A model generated the notes under the pieces. It did no database searches. It was not told the DNA's origin and saw nothing but the letters and a program-made list of their open reading frames with translations. This document shows, in pieces, positions 25,996-35,162 of a stretch of 47,327 nt of DNA. Both the position numbers and the translations under genes were made by a program. The DNA is from Cohaesibacter celericrescens (GTDB lineage: Bacteria; Pseudomonadota; Alphaproteobacteria; Rhizobiales; Cohaesibacteraceae), in the NCBI RefSeq assembly GCF_002866925.1, contig NZ_PKUQ01000017.1, positions 1 to 47,327 on the forward strand. The letters run 5' to 3'. Position 1 is the stretch's first letter. Each line of letters opens with the position of its first letter.

Positions 25996-26804
25996 ATTAA
26001 GCTTTCAAGAAGGTTGTCGATGACTTCAGGTTTCGGATTGATGATATGGGACAATGGTTGGTTCTCCAAACCGGGAACACCGTGACCTTTCAGTGTGTTG
26101 GCAATCATCACTTTCGGCTTGCCATCGCGTGTTGCCTTCATACTGTGAAGGGTCGCGCAAACATCACTGATATTGTGGCCATCCACCTCATAGGTACTCC
26201 AGCCAAAACTGCCAAGACGCTCCGAAAAGCAACCATGCGAAACGATGTCGTCGGTATAGCCCAGCATTGCAATATGATTGTTGTCTATGATCAGGTTGAG
26301 GTTATCAAGCCCGTGCTGAGCAGCAAACATAATGGCTTCCCAACAGGCTCCTTCATGCAATTCACCATCGCCGCAAACGACGAACACCTGCTGGTCGGCA
26401 CGCCTTGTTTTCAGGCCAAGTGCCATTCCTGCCGAAACCCCTAATCCATGCCCCAACGAACCGTTCACGGTTTCATAGCCTGGGATCACAGGATCGGGGA
26501 TGCCCCCTAAAATACCACCTGCCATACAGACTTTTTCCAGTTCATCTTTCGGAAAAAAGCCAAGATCGGCCAAGATAGGATACATGCAAATGGAGCCATG
26601 TCCCTTGCTGATGATGCACCGATCACGCTCTGGAGAAAGTGGATTAATCGCATCAAAACGCAACACGTCATCATAATAGAGTGCGACGAAAATTTCGATC
26701 GGCGAGAGCGATGAGGCAATGCGGGTCTCTGGCGCACGGAGGTGAACGGCAAGTGTCTCTCGCCATACCCAATGCGCTTTATCACGCAAAAAGTTCGTTT
26801 TCAT
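25992..26804 (-). CDS. Split transketolase, N-terminal TPP-binding subunit (heptose operon)
   Basis: A 270-residue TPP-binding half of transketolase. It has CIISKGHGSICMYPILADLG, NGSLGHGLGVSAGMALG, and the complete TPP motif starting GDGELHEG and ending in DNN about 27 residues later. GHGVPGLENQPLSHI near the C-terminus is typical of the family. GAGGAA lies 6 nt before the ATG, which comes 1 bp after the upstream SDR gene. It pairs with the coupled downstream subunit. Confidence 0.88.
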   Translation of the reverse strand: MKTNFLRDKAHWVWRETLAVHLRAPETRIASSLSPIEIFVALYYDDVLRFDAINPLSPERDRCIISKGHGSICMYPILADLGFFPKDELEKVCMAGGILGGIPDPVIPGYETVNGSLGHGLGVSAGMALGLKTRRADQQVFVVCGDGELHEGACWEAIMFAAQHGLDNLNLIIDNNHIAMLGYTDDIVSHGCFSERLGSFGWSTYEVDGHNISDVCATLHSMKATRDGKPKVMIANTLKGHGVPGLENQPLSHIINPKPEVIDNLLESLM

Positions 26805-26805
26805 C

Positions 26806-27759
26806 TTATTCCTCTCGCCCAGGGCCTTGGCTCATAAACCAGTCGTAAGTGTCTGCCAGCCCCGCTTCGAAATCAACACTCGGAGCCCAACCGGTCGTCC
26901 GCAAACGCTCGGAATCAAGCAGCTTGCGCGGTGCTCCGTCAGGCTTGGAGTTGTCCCACTCCAACGCCCCGTCATAGCCAACAGTCTGAGCGATTGCCTC
27001 TGCCACTTCGCGGATCGAGTAGTCGGTTCCGCTACCAATATTGACAGGAAGCTCAATCGCCTGGCCAGTCATAGAAAGCAGGTGAAGGACCGCCTTGGCA
27101 ATGTCTTGTGAATGGATAAATTCACGCCTTGGCGTGCCTGTTCCCCATACCGTGACGCTTTGTGAGCCGCTCTCTTTGGCTTTATGAAAACGAGACATCA
27201 ATGCTGAAAGAACATGGCCAGCATCCGCATTAAAATTGTCGTTTGGCCCATAGGCGCTATTGGGGATGACCGGAATGAACCGCTGACTGCCATATTGCTT
27301 ATTGTAAGCAAGGCATAATTGCACGCCTGCAAGTTTTGATATTGCATAAGGCAAACTGGTTGGCTCTGGAGGCCCTGTTAAAAGTGCTGTTTCCGGCATC
27401 GGTTGCGGACATTCGCGTGGATACATGCAAGAAGACCCAAATAATACAAGGCGCTCTACGCCAACATGGTGTGCAGCCTTGAGCACATTGAGCTGGATCG
27501 ACAGGTTTGTATCAATGAATGTGGCCGGGGTGGCCTGATTTTGCTGAATACCCCCTACCTTGCCGGCAGATAGGATCACGAAGTCCGGTTTTTCCGCTTC
27601 AAAAAATTGATCAACAGCGGGCCCATCCGTCAGCTCAAGCTCACCATGAGAGCGTTTGATAAGATTGCGGTATCCGTCTTTTGCCAAAACTCGATCAAAG
27701 GCAGAACCGATAAGTCCCGTATGGCCCGCGATATAGATGCGACTATTCTTGCTCAGCAT
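26806..27759 (-). CDS. GDP-L-fucose synthase-like SDR (Fcl/WcaG/ColC type)
   Basis: A 317-residue extended SDR. The Rossmann motif GHTGLIGSAF is near the N-terminus. SSCMYPRECPQPMPETALL and the catalytic PYAISKLAG match GDP-fucose synthases, which epimerise C3/C5 and reduce the C4 ketone of GDP-4-keto sugars. The ColD partner ColC belongs to the same family. In this operon it would finish the GDP-heptose-derived sugar made after 3-dehydration. ATG 27759 is chosen because the frame upstream (to 27879) overlaps hddA and lacks family similarity. Only a weak GAG precedes it, consistent with coupling to hddA, which ends 1 bp before. Confidence 0.87.
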   Translation of the reverse strand: MLSKNSRIYIAGHTGLIGSAFDRVLAKDGYRNLIKRSHGELELTDGPAVDQFFEAEKPDFVILSAGKVGGIQQNQATPATFIDTNLSIQLNVLKAAHHVGVERLVLFGSSCMYPRECPQPMPETALLTGPPEPTSLPYAISKLAGVQLCLAYNKQYGSQRFIPVIPNSAYGPNDNFNADAGHVLSALMSRFHKAKESGSQSVTVWGTGTPRREFIHSQDIAKAVLHLLSMTGQAIELPVNIGSGTDYSIREVAEAIAQTVGYDGALEWDNSKPDGAPRKLLDSERLRTTGWAPSVDFEAGLADTYDWFMSQGPGREE

Positions 27760-27760
27760 C

Positions 27761-28756
27761 TCAAAATCCGTTCGGTTGGTAGAGAACGACGCTGGAGCCG
27801 CTATTCTCAAACTTGAACGGCACTTGCACCAGATTGCGAAGCGCTTCACGGACCTTCGGCTGTTCTTCGGGACGGGCAAACATCAGTAAAAACCCACCGC
27901 CGCCAGCACCAAGAATTTTTCCCCCGAGAGCACCAGCTTTTATGGCCGTGGCATAAAGCTCATCAATTGCAGCGTTGGAAACACGGTCGGACAGACGGCG
28001 CTTGTAATGCCAACTATGATTTAAAAGCGTGCCAAACTCATCAAGGCTTGTACTGCAGTTGCCCAGGATAGAGAGCCCCTCGTCAACCATCGCATGCATT
28101 GTCTCTAGTTCGGTTTGACGGCTGGACAGGTTGTCGATCTGAGTTTTCGCAATTTCCGATGCAATCCTGGTAAATCCCGTAAAGAACAACATCATGTGGC
28201 TCTCCAGTGCAGCCTGGCGTTCCTTGTTCATGATTACCGGATCAACCGAAAAATCTCCTGAAGAGGGGAAACTAATCTTATTGAAACCGCCAAAAGCCGC
28301 GCTCACCTGATCTTGTGAGCCGACATTTTCTTTTATCACATCCTGCTCGACGTGAATGGCATCGATAGCCAGATCTCTCTTGGACACATACTCGCCACGC
28401 AGAGCCTTGATCGCATGGATCAGACCGACAGTGAAAGATGAACTTGAGCCAATGCCTGAGCGTGCAGGCAAGTCGCCATCGTGATGGATCTCCAACCCTT
28501 CGACGACGTCCATCCAGTGCATGACATTGCGCACGGAAGGATGTTGAATCTCCTCAATTTCTTTTACATTCTCAATGTTAGAATACACAATTCGGTGCTT
28601 GTGCTCAAAGAACGGAGGAAGCAGCCGGCAGGTGATGTAACAATATTTGTCAATCGACGTGGCAAGGACTGCACCGCCGTGCTTGTTGTACCATCCTGGA
28701 TAGTCTGTTCCTCCACCGAAAAAGGAAATTCTAAATGGCGTTTTTGTAATAATCAT
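27761..28756 (-). CDS. hddA: D-glycero-alpha-D-manno-heptose-7-phosphate kinase (HddA-like)
   Basis: A 331-residue GHMP-family kinase. The N-terminus SFFGGGTDYPGWYNKHGG is typical of HddA and related heptose kinases. The ATP-binding GHMP motif is ARSGIGSSSSFTVGLIHA near residues 98-115, and the C-terminal motif is LGGKILGAGGGGFLL. It phosphorylates C1 of heptose-7-phosphate to the alpha-1,7-bisphosphate, the branch leading to GDP-heptose rather than ADP-heptose. It starts 6 bp after the radical SAM gene and nearly abuts the SDR gene downstream. Confidence 0.9.
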   Translation of the reverse strand: MIITKTPFRISFFGGGTDYPGWYNKHGGAVLATSIDKYCYITCRLLPPFFEHKHRIVYSNIENVKEIEEIQHPSVRNVMHWMDVVEGLEIHHDGDLPARSGIGSSSSFTVGLIHAIKALRGEYVSKRDLAIDAIHVEQDVIKENVGSQDQVSAAFGGFNKISFPSSGDFSVDPVIMNKERQAALESHMMLFFTGFTRIASEIAKTQIDNLSSRQTELETMHAMVDEGLSILGNCSTSLDEFGTLLNHSWHYKRRLSDRVSNAAIDELYATAIKAGALGGKILGAGGGGFLLMFARPEEQPKVREALRNLVQVPFKFENSGSSVVLYQPNGF

Positions 28757-28762
28757 GAGCCA

Positions 28763-30286
28763 TTAATCTCCAAGAAGCTTACGTTTGAGTCTAATTTTGG
28801 TCATATCCTCAACGTTGGAGCGCTCAACCGCACCAAAACGCTTCTCAACCAGATCCAGATAGGCAGGATTAGTAAAATAGCTTTGCCAAGCTTCATCGCG
28901 GAATTTTAGGACCTCTGCTGCGCTCAGATGGTTTGTCTGCATGGGTTCACTCTCATAGGAAAGGAACGCGAATCCTTCATAGCTTGAGGGAAGCGCCCAC
29001 CCCTTCTGCTTGACAGTGTTGTAGAGCGGGCTACCCGGGAGCGCCTGACAAGGATACATGTTGGCCATTTCCGTGTTCAACTCAAGCGCAAGATCCAGCG
29101 TCTGCTGCATGGTGTCGAGATTGTCTTCCGGGAAGCCAAAAATATAGTTTGAAATGATGTTTATATCAGAATTCGTGATCGTCTTGCAGACCTCGCGAAT
29201 GTTGACTTCCTTGAAGGTTCCTTTGGAGACTTCCTGACGAACGAGCTGGTTACCGGCCTCAATACCAAGAGCAAGCCAGTTCACACCGGCCTTCTTAAAG
29301 GTCTCCAGCGCTGAGGGGCGAACCGTGTCAATGCGAGAGTAGGTCCACATGTTGAACCCGTATTCCTCCTCAATGCAATTCTCCAGAATCGGCAGATAAT
29401 ATTTTCGATTGAGGAAGAACATCTCATCGCTGATACGGAGTGTCTCAACACCCATATCCGCCAACTTGCGCATTTCGCGCGCTACCCACTCGGGGCTCCA
29501 AAAACGCATTCCACGCGAATGGGATGCATCGATTTTGTCATCACTATCTACACGATTCACGATATTGATCATGCAAAAGTTACAGGCGAACTGACAGCCG
29601 AGCGACGTGTATATTGCCGCAAATGGTGTTCTTTTAGCGTGATCAAACCCGGCATGCCAAAAATGTGCACGGTAGAGATCAAGCGGTTTCTCCTTATATG
29701 GCAAGAGATCCCAAGCGTATCCCGGCAAATCGATGTCCATATGTGACTGAGGAACCACGCGTTCAGGTGCATTTAGAATCAGTGACGTTTCTAGGCCGCT
29801 GACTTCCTTGTATCCAATACCCCTGATGGATTTGACATCATCCTTCAGATTCGAGGCTAACAGATTGTGCAGCGCATAAACGCCTTCGTTCAGAAGGATC
29901 AAATCCGCGCAGTCATAGGAGAGAACCTCTTTGGGCAACGCACTCGTATGCGAGCCAACAAAACAAACGGGTGCGGATAATCCAGCCTCTTTGATAGCAC
30001 GCGCCAACTGAATGGCACCAATCATGCTGGTTGTACCGGAATTTGGATTCTGCCCGTATAGAACCATGACGATCAAACGTGGGCGAGCTTCCTCTATCCG
30101 TTTCACCGATTGCTCAAGCGATAGACGTTCCGCATCGCAATCCAAAATCCCGACAGCATAACCTTTGCTGCGGCAGGATTCAGCAAGCAGCAATGACCAG
30201 GTCGGCGGCTCAATGGCCGAAAAGGTTTTAGCAAGATCTTGATAGGCTTTGGCCGACGAATCCGGATTTATGAAGAACGCATCCAT
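28763..30286 (-). CDS. Radical SAM enzyme with N-terminal B12-binding-like domain, first gene of the heptose operon
   Basis: A 507-residue protein. Residues 1 to about 160 resemble a cobalamin-binding-type Rossmann domain (VMVLYGQNPNSGTTSMIGA, ICFVGSHTSALP-like text). The radical SAM cluster motif is C231-x3-C235-x2-C238 in TSLGCQFACNFCMIN, followed by GIEAGNQLVRQEVSKG and YIFGFPEDNLDTMQQTL typical of the B12-dependent class. Such enzymes methylate or rearrange inactive carbons; a C-methylation or deoxygenation of the sugar is possible but unproven. No canonical DxHxxG was seen, so cobalamin binding is uncertain. ATG 30286 is preferred to the frame start at 30385: AGGTG lies 5 nt upstream. 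Confidence 0.82.
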   Translation of the reverse strand: MDAFFINPDSSAKAYQDLAKTFSAIEPPTWSLLLAESCRSKGYAVGILDCDAERLSLEQSVKRIEEARPRLIVMVLYGQNPNSGTTSMIGAIQLARAIKEAGLSAPVCFVGSHTSALPKEVLSYDCADLILLNEGVYALHNLLASNLKDDVKSIRGIGYKEVSGLETSLILNAPERVVPQSHMDIDLPGYAWDLLPYKEKPLDLYRAHFWHAGFDHAKRTPFAAIYTSLGCQFACNFCMINIVNRVDSDDKIDASHSRGMRFWSPEWVAREMRKLADMGVETLRISDEMFFLNRKYYLPILENCIEEEYGFNMWTYSRIDTVRPSALETFKKAGVNWLALGIEAGNQLVRQEVSKGTFKEVNIREVCKTITNSDINIISNYIFGFPEDNLDTMQQTLDLALELNTEMANMYPCQALPGSPLYNTVKQKGWALPSSYEGFAFLSYESEPMQTNHLSAAEVLKFRDEAWQSYFTNPAYLDLVEKRFGAVERSNVEDMTKIRLKRKLLGD

Positions 30287-30763
30287 CGAATCACCTCTCC
30301 AGTTTTTTCTACAATTTACATTTTCGGCTCCATTGTCCACTCGATTAAAAAAATATAGGGACCCATGAAAAGGGCAAAAAAACAATACTTTACTTAAGGT
30401 TGCATTTAACAGCCATCTGGTGTGCCCTCTCTTGAATTACCCGTTTTTTTTCGAGTTGCGGAAAAGCAGTAAGGGCTGGACCAGTCGGTCAAGATAGCTG
30501 GTTAGGACGCGTTATCCAACAAGGTTCGGTGCTCTGGGGTTTGCTTCCGACGCCTCCGCTTGCGAATAGACGGAACAATGAAGACGGCTAACTTGACGAA
30601 AGTTGTCCACGCGCGTGCGGTTGTGATGAGACACAAATTATTTCTAAGCAAATTACAAAGTTTGGATCAATATACGTTGATGGGTAACTTCAACTGTTTT
30701 AAAGATCCGGATAGCATCTAGTTTTTTGTAGAGGGAGCGCAACCTCTATTTTTTGGGGCAGAA
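30287..30763. other. Divergent intergenic region before the glycosyltransferase genes
   Basis: About 475 bp separating the heptose operon (leftward) from the first rightward glycosyltransferase gene. A minus-strand TATATT near 30351-30356 could belong to the operon promoter but lacks a well-spaced -35. Apart from the small hairpin at its right end I identify no gene, RNA or mobile relic. Confidence 0.4.
30729..30754 (+). terminator. Small hairpin with T tract in the leader of the glycosyltransferase gene
   Basis: TAGAGG and CCTCTA pair around an 8-nt loop and are followed by six T, ending 9 bp before the ATG at 30764. The layout is that of an intrinsic terminator, so it could be an attenuator. 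The stem is short, so this is uncertain. Confidence 0.35.
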
Positions 30764-32737
30764 ATGGTTTTTGGTACAGCTAAAAAAAATGGAGGGGTAT
30801 TGAAGGTAGCCGCCCCCTGGAGCCTTAGTCACTATATCCCTCTAAATGGATTTCATCCGCTATATAGGGCATTATTTGACCATGCCCCAGCGGAGGTGGA
30901 TATTCAGGCTTGGGATAATGTCCAGCTTCAGCGTTTTCTGGAGCTGAATAAAGATAAAAGAGAGAAGATAGCGTGCGATGTGAAACGTCTTGAAAAGGCG
31001 GCTAACTCGGCCCCTCCCGGTTTCATACCCAAAACCTATTATGAATTTTTCACTCCAAGCAACATTTTGTTAACAGAGGCTCTTGAAGGAGAAATAGAGT
31101 TTCATCATACGGCGCCATTCCCTTCAATGAAAAGGCCTTTCGTATTTCATTGTGAGGCTTTCGCACCCGTATTTTTTCCTTTTACGCAACAGGGTGACGG
31201 GAAATATCGACAGCAAGCTGCCTTGAAAGCGCACTATCAGTCAATTTTCTCCAATCCGATGTGTTTGGCAATATTCTCCCATATTCCGGAAACGCTTGAA
31301 AGCTTTAGACTGTTTTTTAATAGTCCTTCTATTGACGAAAAACTCTTCTCTTCTAAAGCAGGCTTAAGCAATAAGTCTTTTGACAAAGAGGTCTACCCAG
31401 AGTTTTCGGAAGGAAATGTGCCTCGCTTCCTCTTCATCAACTCTGCCAGTCAAAGTCCTAATAATTTTTTCAAACGTGGTGGTCATATCGCCCTTCGTTT
31501 TTGGAAGGAATATTTGGAATCAGGGCGTAGAGGACAGCTGATACTACAATGCGGCCGTCCGTCTGATTTGAGTTTAAAAGAAAATGGCGTGGACCCGCAG
31601 TTTGTTGCTTCCGAAATGGGAAAGAGTATTTTATGGACTCAGAAATATCTGTCCAACCATGAATTAAACGCCTTGATGCAGAGCTCGCAATTTTTCTTGT
31701 TGCCCAGTGCCTCCTTACATTCGGCTTCAATCTTGCACGCAATGCATTGTGCCGCGATTCCCGTAGTAACTGATACGCTGGGGACATCCGTATATGTTAA
31801 CGACGGAGAAACCGGGATCGTTCTCAAGGGAATGCATAAGGCTATCTGGTCTAGAGATAGTGATACGGGCATTTTTCTCGACAACTATAAGATGGCCAAG
31901 TCTGTCGATGACTCGCTCGTTTCTCAGTTGCTGACGCGTGTGTGTGGTCTTCTCGATCAGCCTGATACGATTACCCCGTTGAGGCGTAGAATTCTCAGCG
32001 AGGCAAAAACCAGGTTTTCCGGCAAAGCGTTTAGCGATCATTTTTGGCAGTCTGTTCAAAATATTACTGAAAGCACGGCCATTGATGTTCCGACATTGAA
32101 GAAGAGGCAATTTGTTTTTAAGAACGGAACTTTGGACAAGGCTGACTGGGCCAGAGTCTTTGAAAGCGTTCCCCAACCCGTAAAACGTATTTATTCCGGC
32201 GACGACGTGATTTTTGAGTTGGGTGGCACATTTCTGCATGCCCATGGGAATTCCGAAATAAGTTTGAATGATTGGTCCGTTTTGGAACATTATTTAAACC
32301 CGTCCGCACCCAAATTAAAAATTGAATATGATCTATTGGCCTTGGTAGATATGCTCTTTCCTTCCGATAAGTATGGGCCTGAGCCTGGCAAGCCGTCTAT
32401 CGTGAAATGGGTGTCACGAAAACTCATGCGAAACCCGAAATTGCATGGTCTTGTCAGGCGCTTTTTCAGATATTTGAAGGCGATCATTTTGTTGGCCATT
32501 CGATTTAGTAAATACTGGGCAGGTTACAAACTGGGATTTGGCGTCAAGGAAGATTCGGAACTGGTTGCGGAGGGGATTGAAGGATTCAATATAGTAAGAT
32601 ATTTCCATCTATTTATAGCAATTCCAGTAAGTGAAGGTGAATTCGATGTTTATCGCCTCAATAATAATGAATACATGAGAATTTATAAGCACTTTCGATA
32701 TAGTAAGCTGATCACACGCATCATAAATGACAAGTAA
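30764..32737 (+). CDS. Putative glycosyltransferase (GT-B fold), large
   Basis: A 657-residue protein whose middle reads as a GT-B glycosyltransferase C-terminal domain: QSSQFFLLPSASLHSASILH, MHCAAIPVVTDTLG and VNDGETGIVL near residues 305-365, the pattern of a donor-sugar nucleotide site. The first ~200 residues hold an acceptor-type domain without a family I know. Residues ~455-657 form an unusual extension with a short hydrophobic stretch (AIILLAIRFSKYWAGY), possibly membrane-associating. GGGG lies 5 nt before the ATG. No close family recognised; substrate unknown, but context is surface polysaccharide. Base composition is more AT-rich than the catabolic cluster. Confidence 0.6.
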   Translation: MVFGTAKKNGGVLKVAAPWSLSHYIPLNGFHPLYRALFDHAPAEVDIQAWDNVQLQRFLELNKDKREKIACDVKRLEKAANSAPPGFIPKTYYEFFTPSNILLTEALEGEIEFHHTAPFPSMKRPFVFHCEAFAPVFFPFTQQGDGKYRQQAALKAHYQSIFSNPMCLAIFSHIPETLESFRLFFNSPSIDEKLFSSKAGLSNKSFDKEVYPEFSEGNVPRFLFINSASQSPNNFFKRGGHIALRFWKEYLESGRRGQLILQCGRPSDLSLKENGVDPQFVASEMGKSILWTQKYLSNHELNALMQSSQFFLLPSASLHSASILHAMHCAAIPVVTDTLGTSVYVNDGETGIVLKGMHKAIWSRDSDTGIFLDNYKMAKSVDDSLVSQLLTRVCGLLDQPDTITPLRRRILSEAKTRFSGKAFSDHFWQSVQNITESTAIDVPTLKKRQFVFKNGTLDKADWARVFESVPQPVKRIYSGDDVIFELGGTFLHAHGNSEISLNDWSVLEHYLNPSAPKLKIEYDLLALVDMLFPSDKYGPEPGKPSIVKWVSRKLMRNPKLHGLVRRFFRYLKAIILLAIRFSKYWAGYKLGFGVKEDSELVAEGIEGFNIVRYFHLFIAIPVSEGEFDVYRLNNNEYMRIYKHFRYSKLITRIINDK

Positions 32738-32876
32738 AATTGAAAATTATAGAAATAAAAATACAAAATCACTCCAACCTTAATGATTTACGCCATGCAT
32801 TGAAATATTGGCACCACCTAGAAGGTGCATTAGAAACGGGAAGTGCTAGTCATCGACACCAAATGGGAGACAAAGC

Positions 32877-33851
32877 GTGTGCGGCCAACCTAAAGAAATT
32901 GCTCAGAAGCCAAAAATAAATTTGTGGGTTTATAACCACCTCTATTTCGGCATCAGCGATCAGGTGGATTACATCGTGGCTGCATTCAAGCAGAATGGGT
33001 ACGAAATAACAGTCAGTCAGTCACCTAACGATGATGCGTTAAACGTTGTTATTGAAAACTTTTCTGCAGACACGCGTGAAATATTAGTGGAATATTGCAC
33101 GAGGACTAAAAAACGCGTCGCTGTTGTCATGACCGAGCACGTAGACTTAAAAAACGGCAAGGTATTTATTCATGGTCAACCATTATGGAGCGACAATGAT
33201 TATATGCATCCAAAGACGCAGGTAGATCGACTTAAATACCTCTTCAGCTGTCAATCTTACATTAGATGTCTCTTCGTTTTAGGCGATCTTCCAGAACTAC
33301 TCAATATGTCTGAGATGTTAGTTGGAATAGAAGTTCTATCAATACCTTTTCCAAGAATAAAAAAGGCAAACAACACATCGACCAATCCAATGTGCGACTT
33401 TGCGTTTACTGGTTTCAAAACAAAATTTAGAGAAGGTTTGCTGTCGATAATTTCTGCAAACGATTTATCAATCAAATATCCGTCGACGTTACTCGCTCCC
33501 GAGAAGAGGGACGCGATCAATATCAGCGCAAAGTTGGTGCTAAACCTCCCTCAAAGAAAAGAGTGGCAGTGGTTGTCCTCAATGCGAATATTGGCTGCAT
33601 TGCGCTGCGGACGTGCAACGGTTTCACTGGACACCTTTGATACTTGTGAAATGGCGAAATGCACTTACCAACTTGGCATCGACAATGAAGACTGGATGCT
33701 CGAGCTAAAATCCTATTCAGAGGATTGGCGCGGAATGTATGATCGCGCATATGATAATTACGTTGATATGGCCGAGACATTTGAGCGCGAGCACCCTTTT
33801 CCGCATGACATGATCGATTTTTGGGCGATTACAGATCATTTGTCGATTTGA
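32877..33851 (+). CDS. Putative glycosyltransferase-like protein, unknown family
   Basis: A 324-residue protein starting with GTG 32877, with GGGAG about 7 nt upstream. The N-terminus INLWVYNHLYFGISDQVDYI and the C-terminal segment NLPQRKEWQWLSSMRILAAL followed by CGRATVSLD resemble the nucleotide-sugar half of GT-B glycosyltransferases. The resemblance is weak and rests on pattern only. It is probably cotranscribed with the preceding glycosyltransferase (139-bp gap) and is AT-rich like it. Soluble; no signal peptide or membrane segment. Confidence 0.5.
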   Translation: MCGQPKEIAQKPKINLWVYNHLYFGISDQVDYIVAAFKQNGYEITVSQSPNDDALNVVIENFSADTREILVEYCTRTKKRVAVVMTEHVDLKNGKVFIHGQPLWSDNDYMHPKTQVDRLKYLFSCQSYIRCLFVLGDLPELLNMSEMLVGIEVLSIPFPRIKKANNTSTNPMCDFAFTGFKTKFREGLLSIISANDLSIKYPSTLLAPEKRDAINISAKLVLNLPQRKEWQWLSSMRILAALRCGRATVSLDTFDTCEMAKCTYQLGIDNEDWMLELKSYSEDWRGMYDRAYDNYVDMAETFEREHPFPHDMIDFWAITDHLSI

Positions 33852-34075
33852 ACGTCGGTGTAATTCTGACGTGTTGAAGTGTTTTTGAGGAATTGTCTCA
33901 GGCACAGCTAAATGCCACCTCTTTATTGTTTGTCGTGTTTACGATATACAGCCCTTCAATCGGGAATGCTTCAGGAAGCACCTCAAGTCTTTCTTTTTAA
34001 AGCGCCCAAGCCTGCTTCAGTAAATCGAGTGATCTCTTTCTTCGGCTGTGTTTTTTGATGATGGTGTCAATCTGA

Positions 34076-34948
34076 ATGATCAAACAGATTTCTCTTCTGC
34101 TACCTACGCGCGGTCGACGGACGCTTGTTTATCGTTTTCTCAATAGTGTCTTGGAAACGGCAGCTGAACCTAGCAAAATTGAAGTCATTATTTGTTCTGA
34201 CGATGACGATGATGATAGCCGTGACATAAAATTTCCAAGTTTGAACTTAATTCAGGTTGTTGTCCCTCGGCAAAATATGGGGGCATATAATGCGATCTGC
34301 CTGGAACGGGCGAGCGGTGAGATTTCTATCGCGGTGAATGATGATATGATCTTCAGGACCAAAGGTTGGGATGATATCGTGCGCGAAATCGACGGGCGCT
34401 TTCCGGATGGAATATATCTAGCCTACGGCAACGATCTTTTTAAAGGCAGAAAGCTCTGCACGTTTCCAATTATGTCGCGCAAAATGACCGATCTGATGCT
34501 TGAGGTCTATCCTCGGGCCTATAAAGGAGCTTTTATCGATGTCCATCTCATGGACATTTTCAAACGACTTGAGAAGAAGGGGATACAGCGCTTCATCTAC
34601 ATTGAAAATATAGTGATGGAGCATGTCCATTACCGCGTAAATACGAGCGTATTAGACAAAACATATACCGAACGAGCCCGATTTGACGATGATTATACGT
34701 TTGCCGAACTCATCTCACTACGGGAAGCTGAAGCCGAGCGACTGGTCTATGCTATTAAATTTCCTGAAAGACCTCTGCACCCGCATAGTTTTTCACCCGT
34801 GAGCCTCCATCGGCGCGGCATATTTTTCCCTATTCGCGCATATGTCAGATTATTTCTTCTGGACGCTAACCTGCCCCTGTCCTGGCGCTGTTATCTGTGT
34901 GTTTGGATGATTTTACGGTTCTATTATGCTGGATTCAAGAAGGCATAG
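34076..34948 (+). CDS. Family 2-type glycosyltransferase
   Basis: A 290-residue protein with a GT-A/GT2 layout. The N-terminus is LLLPTRGRRTLVYRFLNSVL, then an acidic VIICSDDDDDDSRD where the nucleotide site begins. RQNMGAYNAICLERASGEIS precedes the NDDM motif near residue 90 that replaces the usual DxD. A C-terminal hydrophobic patch (WRCYLCVWMILRFYY) may associate with the membrane. It would add one sugar to the surface glycan. No strong ribosome binding site is seen before ATG 34076. Moderately sure of the family, unsure of donor and acceptor. Confidence 0.75.
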   Translation: MIKQISLLLPTRGRRTLVYRFLNSVLETAAEPSKIEVIICSDDDDDDSRDIKFPSLNLIQVVVPRQNMGAYNAICLERASGEISIAVNDDMIFRTKGWDDIVREIDGRFPDGIYLAYGNDLFKGRKLCTFPIMSRKMTDLMLEVYPRAYKGAFIDVHLMDIFKRLEKKGIQRFIYIENIVMEHVHYRVNTSVLDKTYTERARFDDDYTFAELISLREAEAERLVYAIKFPERPLHPHSFSPVSLHRRGIFFPIRAYVRLFLLDANLPLSWRCYLCVWMILRFYYAGFKKA

Positions 34949-35162
34949 CCAAGATGACGATTGAAACAGATGACCGACTGGGGAGAAGGGGTCTAGTCAC
35001 TGATGGCGCTCAGCGGTGTTCTGTGGGCTTTGGTCTTGCTGAGGATCAATAACCATCCATCACATTAATGACCCAGTCTATACCCGACAGCTCCTTCCTG
35101 CAGCTTATGAGACAATTTCGAAGCAAGGTGCTTGATATTTTAGGAATGGACAAATTCACGCT

